64,000 nt of DNA from Aliivibrio finisterrensis (GTDB taxonomy: Bacteria > Pseudomonadota > Gammaproteobacteria > Enterobacterales > Vibrionaceae), in NCBI RefSeq assembly GCF_008933155.1, contig NZ_WBVP01000008.1:62001-126000 (forward strand), in the 5' to 3' direction. Below are positions 1-9,098 of this stretch, piece by piece. The translations under genes and the position numbers were made by a program. Position 1 is the stretch's first letter. Each line of letters starts with the position of its first letter. The notes under the pieces were generated by a model. The model saw only the letters and a program-made list of their open reading frames with translations, had not been told where the DNA came from and did not search any database.

Positions 1-61
1 CACAATCAATGATCATGATGCTTTAGCTCAACTTGCTGGATCAGCAAAAGAAATTAAGTAA
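1..61 (+). CDS. fnr: C-terminal end of FNR-type anaerobic regulator (partial)
   Basis: Only the last 19 codons are present, read from base 2 to the TAA at 59-61; the peptide ends DALAQLAGSAKEIK. This matches the recognition-helix end of FNR (E. coli FNR ends with a very similar DALAQLAG stretch), and fnr sits just upstream of uspE in enterobacteria and vibrios. FNR is the oxygen-sensing iron-sulfur transcription factor. The identification rests on a short peptide plus gene order, so it is good but not certain. A hairpin terminator follows directly. Confidence 0.75.
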   Translation, partial: TINDHDALAQLAGSAKEIK

Positions 62-80
62 ATTATATAAATAGAAACAT

Positions 81-121
81 TTAAAAAGTGAGGTATATCT
101 TCTGATGTACCTCACTTTTTT
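81..121 (+). terminator. Rho-independent terminator after fnr
   Basis: The sequence AAAAAGTGAGGTA, a short loop, then TACCTCACTTTTT forms a perfect stem with a T run. It separates fnr from uspE, so uspE probably has its own promoter. Confidence 0.85.
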
Positions 122-210
122 ATATCTAATTTCTCCATATTCCCCTTCAAACTGCTAAAGTAAAGAAAAGAAAATGATTTTATGAATTGGTTTTTACCAA
201 GGAGGTTAAT

Positions 211-1158
211 ATGAACCGCTACCGTAAAATACTTGTTGTTGGGATAATTGATCAGGATGAACAACCCGCTTTAGACCGTGCGCTAGATATAGCAAAGCGC
301 AGCACAAAATCTTCTGAAATAACGTTATTTTGCACAACGTATGATTTTTCTTATGAAATGACATCTATGCTATCTGCTGATGAGCGTACAGCTATGAGAA
401 ATGGTGTTGTCTCTCAAAAAGTGAAAATGTTTGATGAGATTATCAATAATTATCTTATTCCAGAACATGTTACTATCAAAGTGAAAATGGTTTGGCATAA
501 TCGGCCATATGAAGCCATCGTCAATGAAATCTTTAATGGCAGCTATAATTTATTAGTGAAATCTACTCGCCAGCACGCAAAATTAGAAACCGTTTTTTTT
601 ACTCCAACTGACTGGCATTTATTACGTAAGTCCCCTATTCCTGTGCTTCTTGTAAAAGAGAGAACATGGCCAGAAAATGGTAATATATTAGCTTCAGTAC
701 ACGTAGGTTCCGAAAATCCAACACACTTAACGCTCAATGATAAAATGGTCGATGAAGCTAAATATTTTGCAGAGGTTCTTAACTCAACACCACACCTAGT
801 CAATGCTTATCCTTCAACCCCACCTTCAATTCATGCCGAACTGCCTGAGTTTGATGCAATACAATACAAAGACGCAATTCGTGGTCATCATTTAACAGAA
901 ATGAAAGCACTAAGACAAAAGCATGGTATCCCTGAAGAACAAACACACGTATATGAAGGGCATACAGAAGAAATTATCTCTGAAGTAGAAGATGAATTAC
1001 ACGCAGCGCTTGTTATTCTTGGTACAACAGGAAGAACCGGTCTATCTGCTATCTTTATAGGAAATACTGCTGAGAACACATTAGACTTACTCAATAGTGA
1101 TATATTAGCGCTAAAACCTGAGGGATATATTAGTCCATTAGACCCTAATCATATCTAA
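211..1158 (+). CDS. uspE: Universal stress protein E (tandem Usp domains)
   Basis: 315 aa from the ATG at 211, chosen because a strong ribosome-binding site (AAGGAGG) lies just before it; an in-frame start at 187 would place that site inside the gene. Two universal stress protein domains are fused: residues about 4-150 and 160-305. The second ends with the nucleotide-binding-type glycine motif GTTGRTGLSAIFIGNTAE, while the first has a degenerate version around VKSTRQHAKLETVFF. This asymmetry is usual for UspE. The family helps cells resist stress and influences motility and aggregation. The position beside fnr is conserved in gamma-proteobacteria and suggests anaerobic or stress control, but I did not see a clear FNR box in the short upstream gap. 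Confidence 0.93.
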   Translation: MNRYRKILVVGIIDQDEQPALDRALDIAKRSTKSSEITLFCTTYDFSYEMTSMLSADERTAMRNGVVSQKVKMFDEIINNYLIPEHVTIKVKMVWHNRPYEAIVNEIFNGSYNLLVKSTRQHAKLETVFFTPTDWHLLRKSPIPVLLVKERTWPENGNILASVHVGSENPTHLTLNDKMVDEAKYFAEVLNSTPHLVNAYPSTPPSIHAELPEFDAIQYKDAIRGHHLTEMKALRQKHGIPEEQTHVYEGHTEEIISEVEDELHAALVILGTTGRTGLSAIFIGNTAENTLDLLNSDILALKPEGYISPLDPNHI

Positions 1159-1186
1159 TATTATCTTCATTAATAACGTAAGAAAT

Positions 1187-1211
1187 AAGGGTTACTTAAG
1201 TAGCCCTTGTT
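1187..1211 (+). terminator. Hairpin after uspE, probable terminator
   Basis: AAGGGTTACT and AGTAGCCCTT can pair with one G-T pair, but the T tract after it is short. It probably ends uspE transcription inefficiently. Confidence 0.55.
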
Positions 1212-1262
1212 TAGCATTCCAAAATAATCTTTGTGGAAACTCGCTTATTGAATTTGATTGGG

Positions 1263-1268
1263 TATAAT
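1263..1268 (+). promoter_or_regulatory. Probable -10 box of ttcA
   Basis: A perfect TATAAT lies about 40 bp before the ttcA start, inside GGGTATAATACCC. No good -35 box is visible at the usual spacing, so this is only a likely promoter core. Confidence 0.35.
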
Positions 1269-1308
1269 ACCCGCCTTATCAGTTCCATCATTAGGTTAGA
1301 GTAAGTAA

Positions 1309-2232
1309 ATGAGCGAATTAACCAAAGCGCAGCAATATAATTTTAATAAGCTTCAAAAGAAGATCCGCCGTAATACAGGTAATGCCATTGTTGATTACAA
1401 CATGATTGAAGATGGCGATCGTATCATGGTATGTCTTTCTGGCGGTAAAGATAGCTTTACTATGCTTGATATCTTAATGAGCTTAAAGAAAAATGCGCCA
1501 ATCTCATTTGACTTAATTGCTGTGAATCTTGATCAAAAGCAACCTGGTTTCCCTTCTCATATTCTTCCTGAATATCTAGAAGAACTGGGCGTTGAATACA
1601 AGATCGTAGAAGAAGATACCTACTCTATCGTTCAAGATAAAATTCCTGAAGGCAAAACGACTTGTTCATTATGTTCACGTTTACGCCGTGGTATTCTCTA
1701 CCGTACCGCAAAAGAACTTGGTGCAACTAAGATTGCATTAGGGCATCATCGTGATGATATTTTAGAAACTATGTTCTTAAATATGTTCTATGGCGGTAAA
1801 TTAAAGGGTATGCCACCAAAATTAGTTTCTGATAATGGTGAGCACGTTGTTATTCGCCCACTGGCTTACTGTCGTGAAAAAGACATTATCAAGTACGCTG
1901 ATATGCGTAACTACCCGATTATTCCGTGTAATCTATGTGGCTCACAACCAAACATGCAACGTCAGAACGTTAAACAAATGCTAAACACATGGGATAAGCA
2001 ATTCCCAGGACGCATTGAAACAATGTTCACAGCAATGCAAAACGTAGTACCTAGCCATTTAGCCGATTTTAATACGTTTGATTTCAAAAGTATTAACCGC
2101 GACTCTGGTGTTATTAATGGTGGTGATATCGGCTTTGATAAAGAAGAAATGCCTGTACAGCATATTAATGCTGATGACGCTGTTACAGAGTTTGACCCAT
2201 CACTAAAACTTGATGTTATTACTGTAGAGTAA
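1309..2232 (+). CDS. ttcA: tRNA 2-thiocytidine(32) biosynthesis protein TtcA
   Basis: 307 aa, close to the family length. TtcA puts a sulfur on cytidine 32 of certain tRNAs, using ATP to activate the base and an iron-sulfur cluster bound by conserved cysteines. The PP-loop ATP-binding motif SGGKDS is at about residue 45, and the two CxxC pairs, TCSLCSRL near 121 and PCNLCGSQ near 209, are intact. The motif GHHRDD near 144 is also typical. It is a single-gene unit between two terminators. The last 50 residues beyond the conserved core are acidic and probably flexible. Confidence 0.95.
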   Translation: MSELTKAQQYNFNKLQKKIRRNTGNAIVDYNMIEDGDRIMVCLSGGKDSFTMLDILMSLKKNAPISFDLIAVNLDQKQPGFPSHILPEYLEELGVEYKIVEEDTYSIVQDKIPEGKTTCSLCSRLRRGILYRTAKELGATKIALGHHRDDILETMFLNMFYGGKLKGMPPKLVSDNGEHVVIRPLAYCREKDIIKYADMRNYPIIPCNLCGSQPNMQRQNVKQMLNTWDKQFPGRIETMFTAMQNVVPSHLADFNTFDFKSINRDSGVINGGDIGFDKEEMPVQHINADDAVTEFDPSLKLDVITVE

Positions 2233-2248
2233 TATTTCATGTATGCAC

Positions 2249-2286
2249 AAAAAGGCGTTAACTTTTAAAGTTAGCGCCTTTTTTAT
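2249..2286 (+). terminator. Rho-independent terminator after ttcA
   Basis: AAAAAGGCGTTAAC and GTTAGCGCCTTTTTT form a strong stem with flanking A and T runs. It can work in both directions. Confidence 0.85.
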
Positions 2287-2291
2287 TATGC

Positions 2292-2475
2292 TTATACCAT
2301 TCTGGATAAGTAGTTGTTCAGATAATTGCGTAGGAAAAATCGATTAGAGCAAGGCATAAATTACAGTAACTAGTGGGTCTAATTACACCTGATTTTTGCA
2401 ATAGAAAGGTATAACGCAGATATAATCGATTTTAACAAGCAAGAATGATCAAATACTTATGTAGATTGGTATTAT
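2292..2475. repeat. Intergenic repeat with inverted ends, copy 1 (MITE-like)
   Basis: About 184 bp beginning CTTATACCATT and ending GATTGGTATTATA, so the ends are imperfect inverted repeats. Internal landmarks shared with the copies at 56233 and 62211 are, in order, GTAGGAAAAAT (GCGCAGGAAAAAT in copy 2), a GAGCAAGGC or GAACAAGGC block, a CGCAG..AT block, TTTTAACAAGCAAGAATG, and the terminal GATTGGTATTA. No open reading frame is conserved. It fills the gap between ttcA and the DUF2987 gene. Confidence 0.7.
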
Positions 2476-2493
2476 ATACGGATATAAATAGAT

Positions 2494-3141
2494 TTATTTG
2501 GCTAGCCAGGGAGTTACTTTCAACGGTTCAGCAGGCAATAAAATACGCACATCATCAACATATTTTTCAAGACTAACTGTAGTTCTTCCATTTTTTAAAG
2601 AAAGATCCTTACCGTTTGACAGTTTGACAGCTTCAGTGACAGTGTCACCAAAAACAAATGTAATGCCTTCAACATCAGGCATAAAGTAGCTTGAGAACAT
2701 GCCACCGATATCAGCAAGCATTGCATCCATTTGAATAGCGAGTTCTTTTAACTCTTTAATCGAAACTGAGCCATCAAAGCGCTGATTTGCAATAACTTCC
2801 ATCGAAATATCACACTGTTTTCCCTCTTCAGTTTGAATATAAACTAATGGATTGGCTGATTTTAAATTGTCATCAATAGGAAGAGTCAATTCCTGATTAC
2901 TTGGAATCGTAAATTCTTCGTAATGCTCTTCTTTTTCCATCCATGCTTTGGTTATTTGACATGCTTTACCTGTCTGAGAATCATTGAAGAACAATGCCAT
3001 GCGAACATCATCATGCCCTTCTTTTTGATTCACTTTTAACTGGTAATACAGTTTCGAATAAGTAAAACGATACTGCTCAGCTTTAACTGGTAACGCCAAA
3101 CACAACAGTGACAACGTTGTCGCACCAATCCATTTTTTCAT
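2494..3141 (-). CDS. DUF2987 family exported protein
   Basis: 215 aa with a clear signal peptide (MKKWIGATTLSLLCLALPVKA, cleavage near 21), so the mature protein should be periplasmic. The rest has no catalytic motif that I recognise. The family is found mainly in vibrios and relatives and its role is unknown. The gene is the last of a three-gene minus-strand run: it starts only 1 base after the stop of the Bax-like gene, so the genes are almost certainly co-transcribed. Assignment to DUF2987 is from memory of the sequence pattern. Confidence 0.75.
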   Translation of the reverse strand: MKKWIGATTLSLLCLALPVKAEQYRFTYSKLYYQLKVNQKEGHDDVRMALFFNDSQTGKACQITKAWMEKEEHYEEFTIPSNQELTLPIDDNLKSANPLVYIQTEEGKQCDISMEVIANQRFDGSVSIKELKELAIQMDAMLADIGGMFSSYFMPDVEGITFVFGDTVTEAVKLSNGKDLSLKNGRTTVSLEKYVDDVRILLPAEPLKVTPWLAK

Positions 3142-3142
3142 T

Positions 3143-3877
3143 TTATCTCCAATACTGTCTATTATGACGGATCATCGCTTGGATCTCTTCTACGTAAGCT
3201 TCACCACGCTCAGAATAACGAATTAACCCATGCGCTAATGCATTTGCTTCTTGTTCTGGTGTCAATGCTTCTGGAGAGCTATGTAGTTTTTCTCTAATAA
3301 CACGAAGTTCAGCATAGGCATTGTTGCGGTTAACGTTCATAAAATAAGCGTGAACCGCCTCTTGTGATGAATTAAACTTTGCAACTTCATGCGCTGCACC
3401 TTCATTACGCTTACTAGGAATCACACCACAACCTTTAGTGTAACACCATTGACCAAAGTAGTTATTGGCTTCGCGAGCAAAACGAGAGGTCCCCCATGCC
3501 GATTCATTTGCCCCTTGGCTTAATACTAAAGGCGCAGGAATGTAATCTACTTTGACTAGCATCGCGTTAACCCAATCTGCATTCACGCCAGCATCCGTTA
3601 GCTTTTCTTTATAAAGTTCACCTAACTTAGTTGCCTTATCCAATTCTTTAGAGGTAATGCCAGAATCATTATCCAACTTCATAACTAATGACTCTATAAA
3701 TTCACGCTCTTTCTGTACACGAGCATTTTCAGCGATTACTGCAGGATACATAAAATTGAAAAACGCCGCTTTTTTCTCTTTTACATCTGTGAATGCTTTA
3801 AAGTCAGGCACTTTTTCTTTTGGTGTACACGCTGCCATCAATAAAACAGCGAACAAAACAATCGTCTTTTTAATCAT
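3143..3877 (-). CDS. Bax-like lipoprotein, putative N-acetylglucosaminidase
   Basis: 244 aa from the ATG at 3877, chosen because it begins a perfect lipoprotein signal (IVLFAVLLMAAC, lipobox Cys at 17). An upstream in-frame start at 3946 would bury this signal and overlap the neighbouring gene. Residues 105-220 match the Bax / FlgJ-type glucosaminidase fold: LVLSQGANESAWGTSRFA carries the catalytic Glu, followed by NNYFGQWCY. Such enzymes cut the glycan chains of peptidoglycan. It probably sits at a membrane facing the periplasm. It lies between a polytopic membrane protein gene and a DUF2987 exported protein gene with almost no gaps, suggesting an envelope operon. Confidence 0.85.
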   Translation of the reverse strand: MIKKTIVLFAVLLMAACTPKEKVPDFKAFTDVKEKKAAFFNFMYPAVIAENARVQKEREFIESLVMKLDNDSGITSKELDKATKLGELYKEKLTDAGVNADWVNAMLVKVDYIPAPLVLSQGANESAWGTSRFAREANNYFGQWCYTKGCGVIPSKRNEGAAHEVAKFNSSQEAVHAYFMNVNRNNAYAELRVIREKLHSSPEALTPEQEANALAHGLIRYSERGEAYVEEIQAMIRHNRQYWR

Positions 3878-3884
3878 AATAAAC

Positions 3885-4697
3885 TCACGCGTTGAAAATA
3901 TCATTGTTAACATCTTGGTTCGGATTATCAGAATTACCTTTATCATCCTTCACCATTACTTTTAAAGTAACACCAAACATATTGCGATAAATAATTCCTT
4001 TCACATTGAAAATAAACGGCATTACCACAATTAAACCAACACCATATAATGCAATGCCAAAGACTAACGCTAGCATAATCACAACATGAATCAGCAGCAT
4101 TGATGTTAATTTTTTATTTGTTGCTCTAAATGAATATAGCAGGGCTTTTAGCGGTGGTACTTTTTTCTCACATACTAAAAGTACAGCGAAGCCAAAAGCC
4201 ATTGATAAGTACAGTGCAACCATTGGCAAATAGATATTCACTAAGCCTTGCAGCACTTCCGATAAAATCGTCACTAATGCGACCATTCCAGCAGACGCTA
4301 ATCCTTTAAAAATATAATTAGTACGACATTTAAAACCAGCGGCATGACTCATTCCCATCAAACTGGCGCCTGCCGTTAATGGCGAAATAATTACTTGTGC
4401 GCTTAACCCTGCAACAAAAGCAGCATAAGATATCTTAGTTGTTAGTTCCGTCTCACCAAGAAATGCATGAAATAACACCGCAGGATCACCCAGCTGTATT
4501 TGTAAAGCCACAAAAAAGACGGCCATATACGAAGATGTAAGCAACAAAATTGCTGGAGAAAACGTGAAAAAATGTTTAATTGTATTTTGCCAAGCTTCTT
4601 GAAGTACGCTAACAGGGCTTAATTCAAAATCCCCTGCCATCGCTTTTTCAATACTCCCACCAAGAATAAACTTTTTTTCTTTTGGTTGGTCACTCAT
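3885..4697 (-). CDS. Polytopic inner-membrane protein, unknown function
   Basis: 270 aa with about six hydrophobic segments (roughly residues 42-65, 90-115, 128-150, 155-175, 195-220 and 222-240). The N-terminal 40 and C-terminal 30 residues are polar, and the tail is rich in Asp and Asn. No transporter or enzyme motif is visible; the glycine- and alanine-rich repeated hydrophobic layout resembles general membrane-stress or YciC-like proteins, but I cannot assign it. It is the first gene of the minus-strand run with the Bax-like lipoprotein and DUF2987 genes, so a shared envelope role is likely. The ATG at 4697 has only a weak ribosome site. Confidence 0.75.
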   Translation of the reverse strand: MSDQPKEKKFILGGSIEKAMAGDFELSPVSVLQEAWQNTIKHFFTFSPAILLLTSSYMAVFFVALQIQLGDPAVLFHAFLGETELTTKISYAAFVAGLSAQVIISPLTAGASLMGMSHAAGFKCRTNYIFKGLASAGMVALVTILSEVLQGLVNIYLPMVALYLSMAFGFAVLLVCEKKVPPLKALLYSFRATNKKLTSMLLIHVVIMLALVFGIALYGVGLIVVMPFIFNVKGIIYRNMFGVTLKVMVKDDKGNSDNPNQDVNNDIFNA

Positions 4698-4838
4698 TTT
4701 TGTCTACCACTATAAAACATGAGTCGATTATACGGTTTTCATTAAGCTAGTGCAGTATTCATAAAAAAGAATTTTACAAATCTTCAAAAAAAAGGAGATT
4801 TATTTGTAATAAAACCAATCAAGTGGCTGATAATTGTC

Positions 4839-5022
4839 TATAATGAAGCTCAATGAATGAGCACACAATGGATAAAAAGTAGCTTATTAGAAAAAAAATA
4901 GGGCAATCAAATAAAAAACACTTTTCATATCGTAACTTGGGGTCTATCATGCGCCCGAAATCCCATCTTACATCCATAATACTAAGCGCGGTATCACTAC
5001 CCAAGGCGGAGATAAAAAGACA
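4839..5022 (+). promoter_or_regulatory. Probable promoter and long leader of potA
   Basis: The 325-base gap before potA holds a TATAAT at 4839-4844 (no strong -35) and then about 170 bases of untranslated leader. Within it CTTGGG (4936-4941) can pair with CCCAAG (5000-5005), which directly touches the potA ribosome site GGCGGAG at 5006-5012. Such a long leader with a stem next to the ribosome site suggests translational control, but no known riboswitch class is recognised. Confidence 0.35.
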
Positions 5023-6141
5023 TTGAACGTTACACAACAATCCGAAAAAGAAGCCGTTATTAAATTAACAGGCATTTCAAAAAGTTTTGATGGCAAAGAA
5101 GTGATCTCTAATTTCGATTTAGATGTTAATCACGGCGAGTTTTTAACCATTCTTGGCCCATCAGGTTGTGGTAAGACCACAGTGTTACGCATGATCGCAG
5201 GTTTTGAAACTGCTGATGCTGGAACAATTTTACTGGATTCGACAGATGTAACGTCAATACCCGCTGAACAGAGGCATGTGAATACCGTATTCCAAAGCTA
5301 CGCCCTATTCCCACACATGACGGTATTTGAAAACGTTGCTTTTGGTTTACGCATGCAAAATGTGCCAAATAATGAAATTGAACCTCGCGTAACAGAAGCG
5401 TTGCAAATGGTTCGTTTAGCACAAATGGCAAATCGTAAACCTCATCAGTTATCTGGTGGCCAACAACAACGTATCGCTATTGCTCGCGCAGTGGTTAATA
5501 AGCCTAAAGTTCTTCTTTTAGATGAATCTTTGTCTGCACTTGATTACAAATTACGTAAACAAATGCAAATTGAGCTTAAACAATTACAACGTCAATTGGG
5601 CATTACTTTTATCTTTGTAACTCACGACCAAGAAGAAGCTCTTTCAATGTCTGACCGTATTATCGTAATGCGTGATGGTGTTATTGAACAAGACGGCACT
5701 CCTCGTGAAATTTACGAAGAACCAAAGAACTTATTTGTTGCTCGCTTTATTGGTGAAATCAACGTGTTCGCTGCAACCGTGCTAGAGCGCCTTGATGAAA
5801 AACGTATTAGAGCAGAGATCGAAGATACATCCGCTGTCGTTTACTGTGACCTTGATGTTGCACCTGGCGATAAAGTGAAGGTATTACTTCGTCCTGAAGA
5901 TTTACGCCTAGAAGAAATCAAAGAGTCTGATAACAAAGGCATTACTGGATATGTTCGTGAGCGCACATATAAAGGCATGACTTTAGACTCTGTACTTGAA
6001 TTAGATTCAGGTATGCGTGTAATGATCAGTGAGTTCTTTAATGAAGATGATCCAGATGTTGATCACTCTTTAGGTCAAAAAGTAGCAATTACTTGGGTTG
6101 AAAGCTGGGAAGTGGTGTTAGCAGATGAACAAGAAGTTTAA
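5023..6141 (+). CDS. potA: Spermidine/putrescine ABC transporter ATPase PotA
   Basis: 372 aa. The ATPase energises polyamine import through PotB/PotC. Walker [10 protein letters not shown] is near residue 45, the Q-loop at [10 protein letters not shown], the signature LSGGQQQR near 147, and Walker [13 protein letters not shown] near 165. The C-terminal third (after about 245) is the TOBE regulatory domain with LLRPEDLR and [12 protein letters not shown], closely like E. coli PotA. The only start that keeps the conserved N-terminus is a TTG at 5023, with GGCGGAG about 11 bases before it: a weak start. The gene overlaps potB by 17 bases, so the operon is translationally coupled. Confidence 0.95.
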   Translation: MNVTQQSEKEAVIKLTGISKSFDGKEVISNFDLDVNHGEFLTILGPSGCGKTTVLRMIAGFETADAGTILLDSTDVTSIPAEQRHVNTVFQSYALFPHMTVFENVAFGLRMQNVPNNEIEPRVTEALQMVRLAQMANRKPHQLSGGQQQRIAIARAVVNKPKVLLLDESLSALDYKLRKQMQIELKQLQRQLGITFIFVTHDQEEALSMSDRIIVMRDGVIEQDGTPREIYEEPKNLFVARFIGEINVFAATVLERLDEKRIRAEIEDTSAVVYCDLDVAPGDKVKVLLRPEDLRLEEIKESDNKGITGYVRERTYKGMTLDSVLELDSGMRVMISEFFNEDDPDVDHSLGQKVAITWVESWEVVLADEQEV

Positions 6142-6982
6142 TCTCCAAAATATCATCATCACGGTTATTGTTAGTTGGTTACTGCTGTTCGTTTTCATTC
6201 CAAATGTAATGATCATCGGTACGAGCTTCTTAACTCGTGATGAAGCAAATTTAATCGAAATGACGTTTACGATGGATAACTATCTGCGTCTTTTTGATCC
6301 GCTATACGCAAAAGTGCTTTGGCATTCATTTTATATGGCCATTGTTGCAACGTTAATTTGTTTGGTTGTGGGTTATCCATTCGCCTACATCGTTGCTAAA
6401 ATGCCTGAAAGATGGCGTCCATTTATGCTGTTTTTAATTATTGTTCCTTTTTGGACTAACTCATTAATCCGTACTTATGGCTTAAAAATTGTGTTAGGTA
6501 CTCAAGGTATTTTAAATAAAAGCTTAATCGCTATGGATATCATAGATAAACCATTACGTATTATGTACACAGAAAGCGCAGTAATGATTGGTTTGGTATA
6601 CATCCTATTGCCTTTCATGATTTTGCCACTGTATTCAGCGATTGAAAAACTTGACGGTACTTACTTAGAAGCGGCTCGTGATCTAGGTGCAAACAAACTT
6701 CAAACACTATGGAAGATTGTATTGCCATTAACGATGCCAGGTATCATTGGTGGTTGTTTATTAGTATTACTTCCAGCACTTGGCATGTTCTATATTTCTG
6801 ACCTCTTAGGCGGTGCGAAAAACCTACTAATCGGTAACGTAATTAAGAGCCAAGTATTAAACGCTCGTGATTGGCCATTTGGTGCAGCAACCAGTATCGC
6901 CCTCACCTTAGCAATGGCGTTAATGCTCTACGCTTACTACCGTGCAGGCAAGTTATTAAATAAAAAGGCGGATCTAGACTAA
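6125..6982 (+). CDS. potB: Spermidine/putrescine ABC transporter permease PotB
   Basis: 285 aa with six membrane segments. The family EAA loop, which docks on PotA, is [20 protein letters not shown] near residues 181-200. The conserved block [17 protein letters not shown] and the end of the protein are almost identical in pattern to E. coli PotB. The start at 6125 lies inside the potA end (ATGAACAAGAAG) and adds about 10 residues relative to E. coli PotB. It overlaps potC by one base (TAATG), which couples their translation. Confidence 0.95.
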   Translation: MNKKFNLQNIIITVIVSWLLLFVFIPNVMIIGTSFLTRDEANLIEMTFTMDNYLRLFDPLYAKVLWHSFYMAIVATLICLVVGYPFAYIVAKMPERWRPFMLFLIIVPFWTNSLIRTYGLKIVLGTQGILNKSLIAMDIIDKPLRIMYTESAVMIGLVYILLPFMILPLYSAIEKLDGTYLEAARDLGANKLQTLWKIVLPLTMPGIIGGCLLVLLPALGMFYISDLLGGAKNLLIGNVIKSQVLNARDWPFGAATSIALTLAMALMLYAYYRAGKLLNKKADLD

Positions 6983-7752
6983 TGGGACGCACAATTAGAT
7001 TTAGTTTTATGAGTTTGGTATATCTTTTCTTATACCTTCCAATCATTGTTCTGATTGCAAACTCATTCAACGCAAGTAAATTTGGTATGAAATGGGGCGG
7101 CTTCACTACAAAATGGTATGAAGCTCTAGTCAGTAATGACAGTTTAATGCAAGCAGCTTGGCACTCAATTACTATCGCAGTAATTTCAGGTACCGCTGCC
7201 ACCATTATTGGCAGTTTAACGGCGGTTGCCCTTTTTCGTTATCAGTTTAAAGGCAAAAAATTCGTTAATGGACTATTATTTGTAGTAATGATGTCACCTG
7301 ATATCGTAATGGCAATTTCATTACTGGCTATTTTCTTAGTAATAGGTTTTGAACTTGGCTTTTTAACACTATTAATTGCTCACATCACTTTCTGTTTACC
7401 ATTCGTGGTAGTCACAGTTTATAGCCGCTTAAAAGGCTTTGATGTGAAAATGTTAGAAGCAGCACGAGATTTAGGTGCAAGTGAATGGGTAATTTTGAAG
7501 CAAATTATTCTTCCACTAGCAAAACCTGCTGTAGCAGCCGGCTGGCTATTAAGCTTTACCCTATCACTGGACGATGTGATCATCAGTTCATTTGTGACAG
7601 GACCGACTTACGAAATTTTACCACTGAAGATTTACTCAATGGTTAAAGTGGGTATTTCACCTGAGGTTAATGCCCTAGCTACTGTTATGTTAATTGTTTC
7701 ACTTGCCTTGGTTGTGCTATCACAACTGTTAGCAAGAGAAAAAATAAAGTAA
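6982..7752 (+). CDS. potC: Spermidine/putrescine ABC transporter permease PotC
   Basis: 256 aa, six membrane segments, with the second EAA loop ([20 protein letters not shown] near residues 158-177) that contacts PotA. Near the end the block SLDDVIISSFVTGP is typical of PotC. Together with PotB it forms the inner-membrane channel of the polyamine importer. It is the last gene before a hairpin terminator, which separates the membrane and ATPase genes from the binding-protein genes. Confidence 0.95.
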   Translation: MGRTIRFSFMSLVYLFLYLPIIVLIANSFNASKFGMKWGGFTTKWYEALVSNDSLMQAAWHSITIAVISGTAATIIGSLTAVALFRYQFKGKKFVNGLLFVVMMSPDIVMAISLLAIFLVIGFELGFLTLLIAHITFCLPFVVVTVYSRLKGFDVKMLEAARDLGASEWVILKQIILPLAKPAVAAGWLLSFTLSLDDVIISSFVTGPTYEILPLKIYSMVKVGISPEVNALATVMLIVSLALVVLSQLLAREKIK

Positions 7753-7796
7753 GTTTCAAATTCAAAAAATCAATTGTTTAGATAAACAATAGAATC

Positions 7797-7834
7797 TGGA
7801 AGACATGCCTTTTGTTCGACATGTCTTCTTTTTT
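7797..7834 (+). terminator. Hairpin terminator between potC and the first potD
   Basis: GAAGACATG (7799-7807) pairs perfectly with CATGTCTTC (7820-7828), followed by a run of T. It is a canonical intrinsic terminator sitting inside the operon, so it may set the amount of binding protein relative to permease, or isolate the two. Confidence 0.8.
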
Positions 7835-7858
7835 ATCACTCTAATGGAGAGTCAATCA

Positions 7859-8893
7859 ATGAACAAAATGGCTGCGTTTTTTACTGGAACCGCCTGTGCT
7901 TTAGCACTAACAATGAATGTTGCTAACGCAAAAGAAAATGATGAATTGGTATTCATGAACTGGGGACCATACATCAACAGTGATATTTTAGAAGAATTTA
8001 CTAAAGAGACTGGTATTAAGGTTATCTACTCGACGTATGAGTCGAACGAAACGTTATACGCAAAAATGAAGGCGCACAACAAAGGCTACGATCTTGTTGT
8101 TCCTTCGACTTATTTCGTTGCAAAAATGCGCGACGAAAAAATGCTTCAACCAATTGATAAGTCAAAGCTATCAAACTTTGCTCAATTGGACACAAACTAC
8201 TTAGACAAGCCATTTGATCCTAAAAATGAATACTCTATTCCACACGTGGTGGCGATCACAGGTCTTGCTGTAAACACAGAAATGTACAACCCAGATGACT
8301 TCAATAGCTGGGCTGATCTGTGGAACCCAGAGTTTGAAGGTCAGTTAATGTTAATGGATGATACTCGTGAAGTATTCCACATTGCATTACGCAAATTAGG
8401 TTACTCAGGTAACTCAACAAATCCAAAAGAAATCGACGAAGCTTACGCTGAGCTACAAAAACTAATGCCAAACGTATTAGTATTTAACTCAGATAACCCT
8501 GCAGCACCATACATGGCTGGCGAAGTGGGCCTTGGTATGCTTTGGAATGGTTCTGCAGCTGCTGCACAAGCTGAAGGTTTACCAATTAAACTGATCTTCC
8601 CTAAAGAAGGCGGTATCGGTTGGGTTGATAACTTTGCAATTCCATCTGGCGCTAAAAACGTAGAAGCATCTCATAAAATGATCGACTTCTTACTTCGTCC
8701 TGACATTGCAGAGCGTATTTCTAAAGATACAGGCTACTTGACTGCTGTTAAAGCATCAAATGACAAATTTAAAGATATTGCTCCACTATTCCCGTCTCAA
8801 GAAGATCTTGACCGTGTTGAATGGCAATCAGCTGTTGGCGACATGACAGTGAAATATGAAGAGTACTTCTTAAAACTAAAAGCCGGACAGTAA
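7859..8893 (+). CDS. potD: PotD-like polyamine-binding protein, divergent copy
   Basis: 344 aa from the ATG at 7859, which has GGAGA before it and begins a signal peptide ending at ANA (about residue 21); an in-frame ATG at 7805 lies inside a terminator hairpin and is unlikely. The overall match to PotD is strong (KETGIKVIYSTYESNETLYAK, YDLVVPSTYFVAKMR). However, several pocket segments differ from E. coli PotD and from the next gene: NWGPY instead of NW(T/S)EY, HVVAIT instead of YIWGAT, LIFPKEGGIGWVDN instead of VWP...FWMDS. It is periplasmic and should feed PotBCA, but its ligand may not be spermidine. Confidence 0.9.
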   Translation: MNKMAAFFTGTACALALTMNVANAKENDELVFMNWGPYINSDILEEFTKETGIKVIYSTYESNETLYAKMKAHNKGYDLVVPSTYFVAKMRDEKMLQPIDKSKLSNFAQLDTNYLDKPFDPKNEYSIPHVVAITGLAVNTEMYNPDDFNSWADLWNPEFEGQLMLMDDTREVFHIALRKLGYSGNSTNPKEIDEAYAELQKLMPNVLVFNSDNPAAPYMAGEVGLGMLWNGSAAAAQAEGLPIKLIFPKEGGIGWVDNFAIPSGAKNVEASHKMIDFLLRPDIAERISKDTGYLTAVKASNDKFKDIAPLFPSQEDLDRVEWQSAVGDMTVKYEEYFLKLKAGQ

Positions 8894-8918
8894 CCTAACC
8901 CTTTACTGACCTTAATTA

Positions 8919-8946
8919 ATGGCAGCGTTTATCGCTGCCATTTTTG
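8919..8946 (+). terminator. Terminator after the first potD
   Basis: AATGGCAGCG and CGCTGCCATTTTT form a perfect stem with a T tail. Confidence 0.85.
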
Positions 8947-9098
8947 TATCTGCGCTATAGGTTTTCAACTAACTGATTTATCAATATTAATTGATTAAAG
9001 CCAAGATATTGTTTTATAAAGCAATGAAGTAATTCTTAAAAATGGTTATACTGTACAACTAATTAATGGAACACCTTTCATCTTAATAGGAGAAGGAA

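Noticed and set aside
4819-5040. Minus-strand 73 aa open frame in the potA leader
   Set aside because: It has no ribosome site and covers the leader; composition is not protein-like.
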